A stretch of 64,000 nucleotides of DNA, taken from positions 2,170,001 to 2,234,000 of the forward strand of contig NZ_CM001368.1 in the NCBI RefSeq assembly GCF_000177215.2, in the 5' to 3' direction. Below are positions 61,004-64,000 of the stretch, piece after piece. The notes below the pieces were generated by a model. The model was not told the DNA's origin, did not search any database, and saw only the letters and a list, made by a program, of their open reading frames with translations. Origin of the DNA: Solidesulfovibrio carbinoliphilus subsp. oakridgensis. GTDB taxonomy: Bacteria > Desulfobacterota > Desulfovibrionia > Desulfovibrionales > Desulfovibrionaceae. Every line of letters starts with the position of its first letter. Positions within the stretch are counted from its first letter, which is position 1. A program made the position numbers and the translations under genes.

Positions 61004-63982
61004 TTAACTTACACCTCTAAGGTGACGAATAAGTCGAGGCAAATCAAAATCTATTCTTCTATTTTCCCAGCCTCTTAATATTTTCGCAATGTTTTCATCT
61101 GATTCATTTGCAAGCCATCCCATTACATCCATTTGCATCTTATGGCGATTTTTATAATAATAGTCAGCTAATCTGGTCGCATCTACTCGTTCAAAATCCA
61201 TTTTCACGAGTCTAAACGCATCAAAACTTGAAACTCCCGCGTCTACCAAGTAAGCAACGGATAAGACTTCTCCACTATAACAAGCCAATCCCCTCCTCGT
61301 ACATTCATCCTCAAGCAAACAATGAAAAGCATAAATCCCCCATGGCAATATATATTGCACTCGAGAGTAAATTACAGACACCAATTCCTCAAGCGAACTA
61401 TCAAATCCGGCTTCTTTTTTAACCGCTGCCAAAGGGATTCCAGACAGCCATTTGAGTACAACATCTGACATAAAACTTTGCAGTTTCCCCCCTTCTATTT
61501 CCGCCATTCTTTTAACTATCGGACGAATCAAATATTCAACTTGATCAAAATTAAGCCTTCCACCATGCATGACTCCGCTCATATTTTCAATCTTCCAATC
61601 GTCAAGCGAAGCTATGTAATTGCACAACTCTGATACTGTTTCTAGAGATAAACCAAGCTGAGCGAGTAATTCAACCGGTGGAGAGTTGTCTTTAGCTATG
61701 AAAGAATCAACAACTTCATTTTGAGCCAAAAAAAACTTCAAAGAAGCAACTTTTTCGTCAGCCGACAAAAAACAGTAAGCAAACGTTCCTTCTAAGATTG
61801 ACTCAATATTTATATCAATTTTCGTAGCTTTAGCATGGATAAGACCAGTACGCAACAAATTGACAGCGCCTTTAACTTTTCTTGGAGCTCCATTAGGCAA
61901 TACTGTTTCAGTAAAATCTTTAAATTCAAATTGTCCCGCCTCAATTATTTCTAAAATTTCCTTAAGTGCCTTAGCAAGAGCACTTTCTACTGGTGTAGAT
62001 TTAAAGAGAGATGGTTCCAAGTAATCATCAATCACCGCATCAATTTTATCTAAGCCTAAACTTGGTTCGAAAAGAATGGCTTGTCCCTCTTTATCATATC
62101 CAGGTCGTCCAGCTCGACCGGCAATATTCCAAAAATTTCTTGGAGTGACCGGTGAATACTTTGAAGGTCTACCTTTTTCTGGAGGTTCTCGTAGAGCCAA
62201 TGATTGTACGATAACCGAAGAAAATGGAAAATTTACACCTTCCGCTAATGTTGTGGTAGCAAAAACATATTTAATTAAACCAATTTTAATTGCATCCTCG
62301 ACGGCACATCGAACTCTAGGCGGAAGCCCTGCATGGTGATATGCTATTCTGTGTTTGATTAAACTCCTCATTTCAACGACACTATCCATTTCCCTTTCAA
62401 GACGCGAATCTAAACGCAAGTACTCATCACTGAAGAGCTCCTCTTTTGTCAGACATGGCAGCACAGATTTTTCGTCTAGCCATTTTTTCATTGACTTTGC
62501 AATATTTTGGCTTGTTTTTTTTCCTTTAGCAACAGTCAACACTGGTCCTGCAATTGAAAGCCTTTCTGCAAGCTGTACTAATTGCCGTTCTTGTGTTTTT
62601 TCAGGATTAGAAACAATTTGAAGGTCTAATATTCCTGGGTATTCTATTATGCCCCGTTTGTTTCTAATCTTATAAATTCCAACACGCATTCTTGTTGATC
62701 TATTATCAAGCACAATATCACGTGGGTTCTTTCCTACCCAGCGTGTCAAATCTCCGAGATTCGGAGCCACAGCAGAAAGGAACACAATTCTAGGAGGATT
62801 AGCATAATAATTTTTTAGTCTCCAAATATAAAGCTCCAACAAACTGCCACGGGTTCCGGACTCAATATGATGCGCTTCATCAATCACTATCAACGAAACT
62901 AACTGGAGAAAATCAACACCTAGGCGCAAAAGCAAATCTGCCTTCTCAGGTGTCAGCACAACAACCGAAGCTGTTTCGAGTTTTTCTTCTTCATCTGAAC
63001 TCAATTCAGACAGTTGTGGCGTCACTTCTGCTACATAAATCTCAAGAATATTAAATGCACTACTTAAATCTTTAACAACCTCATACACCAGCGCTCTTGA
63101 AGGTACAATATAAAGTACTTTTGATTGCCTCTTCTTATATAGTGTCTCTAGAATCAATAACCTTGCCAAAAAAGTCTTCCCGGTTCCTGTGGGAGATGCA
63201 AACCCCCAACTATCATATTTAGTATCAAGAAGACCATTTCTCAAAGCCTGAACTTGAGAATTCCAAAATTCAGCAGGAAAACCAATAATTTTTAGCAAAC
63301 TAAATATGGAATTTTCAACATTTTCTCTCGTTGAAAGTGCTAAACGTTTTAATAGAACAGCTTTCAGGGCATTGAGTTCTGAACAAGTTAGCTCCACCGA
63401 ATTATGCTTCGCAATATCAGCCAAACATCCAACAAGAAAATGGTCTTTTACGATTGATTCGCCCTGCTCATAGCGTGAAAGTTGGATCGAATCACTGGAG
63501 AGAACCAAACTAGAAATATTCTTTGTCTTATCTGCATTTTCCTCTAAATAGTTTGTAAAAGAAAAATCACTCACAAGAGACCTAAACGGGCCCTTCCGAA
63601 CAAAAAAATCTTTTAAAATGGGATGAATCATCTCATCCTTTAAGATTGAAGCAGAAAGGCTGGGTAAATCAGCTAATTCGTACAATATTGCTGCACGCAT
63701 TTTAAGCTTTTGCACAGTCCTTTCGCACAATGTCTTTACATTCGATAAATTTTCAGATATTTCTGCAGCAATACGAATCACTTTTCTTGAAGAGTCCATA
63801 TCCCAATCTGGCACGCTTACAAGTACACATTCGATGAAGTATGCCAATCTTGAAACTGATGTATCAAACGGAAAAATTGCTTGATCCAGGCGATTAATAA
63901 TAAGCGACCGCTTAACCCATGCCCAATCTGCCACAAAAGACGTCTCTTTCATGGAAGAAGTTATCTCTTCTAAAGTAAACAT
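61004..63982 (-). CDS. Ski2-like DEAD/DEAH-box helicase, probable defence gene (HamB-like)
   Basis: 992 residues, codon use and base composition (AT-rich) unlike the rest of the window. An N-terminal helical region (1-240) of unknown fold precedes the SF2 core: Walker A SPTGTGKT (263-270), DEAH (DEAHHI, about 368-373), motif III FLSAVAPN, motif V TTLAEGVNFP and motif VI NIAGRAGRPGYD, the last two typical of Ski2/Hel308-like enzymes. A long C-terminal region follows. Size and core fit HamB of the Hachiman anti-phage system, in which hamA lies immediately upstream. Here upstream is the window end: the last 18 bases could encode the tail of an overlapping gene, but this cannot be confirmed. ATG 63982 has no clear ribosome site. 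Confidence 0.8.
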   Translation of the reverse strand: MFTLEEITSSMKETSFVADWAWVKRSLIINRLDQAIFPFDTSVSRLAYFIECVLVSVPDWDMDSSRKVIRIAAEISENLSNVKTLCERTVQKLKMRAAILYELADLPSLSASILKDEMIHPILKDFFVRKGPFRSLVSDFSFTNYLEENADKTKNISSLVLSSDSIQLSRYEQGESIVKDHFLVGCLADIAKHNSVELTCSELNALKAVLLKRLALSTRENVENSIFSLLKIIGFPAEFWNSQVQALRNGLLDTKYDSWGFASPTGTGKTFLARLLILETLYKKRQSKVLYIVPSRALVYEVVKDLSSAFNILEIYVAEVTPQLSELSSDEEEKLETASVVVLTPEKADLLLRLGVDFLQLVSLIVIDEAHHIESGTRGSLLELYIWRLKNYYANPPRIVFLSAVAPNLGDLTRWVGKNPRDIVLDNRSTRMRVGIYKIRNKRGIIEYPGILDLQIVSNPEKTQERQLVQLAERLSIAGPVLTVAKGKKTSQNIAKSMKKWLDEKSVLPCLTKEELFSDEYLRLDSRLEREMDSVVEMRSLIKHRIAYHHAGLPPRVRCAVEDAIKIGLIKYVFATTTLAEGVNFPFSSVIVQSLALREPPEKGRPSKYSPVTPRNFWNIAGRAGRPGYDKEGQAILFEPSLGLDKIDAVIDDYLEPSLFKSTPVESALAKALKEILEIIEAGQFEFKDFTETVLPNGAPRKVKGAVNLLRTGLIHAKATKIDINIESILEGTFAYCFLSADEKVASLKFFLAQNEVVDSFIAKDNSPPVELLAQLGLSLETVSELCNYIASLDDWKIENMSGVMHGGRLNFDQVEYLIRPIVKRMAEIEGGKLQSFMSDVVLKWLSGIPLAAVKKEAGFDSSLEELVSVIYSRVQYILPWGIYAFHCLLEDECTRRGLACYSGEVLSVAYLVDAGVSSFDAFRLVKMDFERVDATRLADYYYKNRHKMQMDVMGWLANESDENIAKILRGWENRRIDFDLPRLIRHLRGVS

Positions 63983-64000
63983 GCTGACTTTATCGCTTCC

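Overview
This is about 60.7 kb of very GC-rich chromosome followed by about 3.3 kb of AT-rich DNA. The gene set points to a sulfate-reducing Desulfovibrionaceae bacterium of the Desulfovibrio/Solidesulfovibrio type. Supporting genes are a periplasmic NrfHA ammonia-forming nitrite reductase, a Desulfovibrio-type major porin, a TunR-like regulator (dead integrase domain plus TOBE domains), chemoreceptors with the QLGEDP signature after the second membrane segment, type III glutamine synthetase, FeoAB and several PAS or globin sensor kinases. The taxonomic call is inference; no rRNA is present.

Layout. 1-9.7 kb: end of a sensor kinase, small exported proteins, a type I GAPDH behind a consensus promoter, a degenerate receiver-TPR protein, an octapeptide-repeat protein, a lipoprotein, a secF without an adjacent secD, and the hflK-hflC protease-regulator pair. 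9.7-20 kb: phosphomannomutase/phosphoglucomutase, a decayed 2-hydroxyacyl-CoA dehydratase fragment, a large porin, RidA, TunR-like regulator, UspA and a type V autotransporter. 20-33 kb: nrfHA, VanZ-like and Tim44-like membrane proteins, a soluble PAS kinase, a DksA-like protein, a bifunctional (p)ppGpp synthetase/hydrolase and a peptide-binding lipoprotein. 33-51 kb: a SWIM-SNF2 ATPase, two chemoreceptors, feoAB behind a promoter with a Fur-like box, a deoxyribosyltransferase-like protein, GreA, a DUF1269 protein, a globin-coupled sensor kinase, an exported Cache-like protein and GlnN. 51-60.7 kb: MerR regulator, alpha/beta hydrolase, a Xre/ParS-RES toxin-antitoxin pair, then the minus-strand translation cluster thrS-infC-rpmI-rplT-pheS-pheT and tRNA-Val(GAC). 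60.7-64 kb: AT-rich foreign DNA carrying a Ski2-like helicase, probably one edge of a defence locus cut by the window end.

Three layers of repeats run through the intergenic spaces: (i) a GC-rich family with the constant block GCCTCCGGCGG joined to a variable perfect palindrome, including a 44-nt perfect palindrome between pheS and pheT; (ii) related short palindromes near 23.5-23.7 kb; (iii) about 100-bp elements with terminal inverted repeats resembling GTGTCGCGTCCC/GGGACGCGACAC enclosing two AT-rich hairpins, found just 3' of genes. One copy of the third family supplies a kinase stop codon and another sits at the end of the truncated dehydratase gene.

All coordinates and motifs were read by eye from sequence. 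Family names come from recognised motifs, not from a database search.
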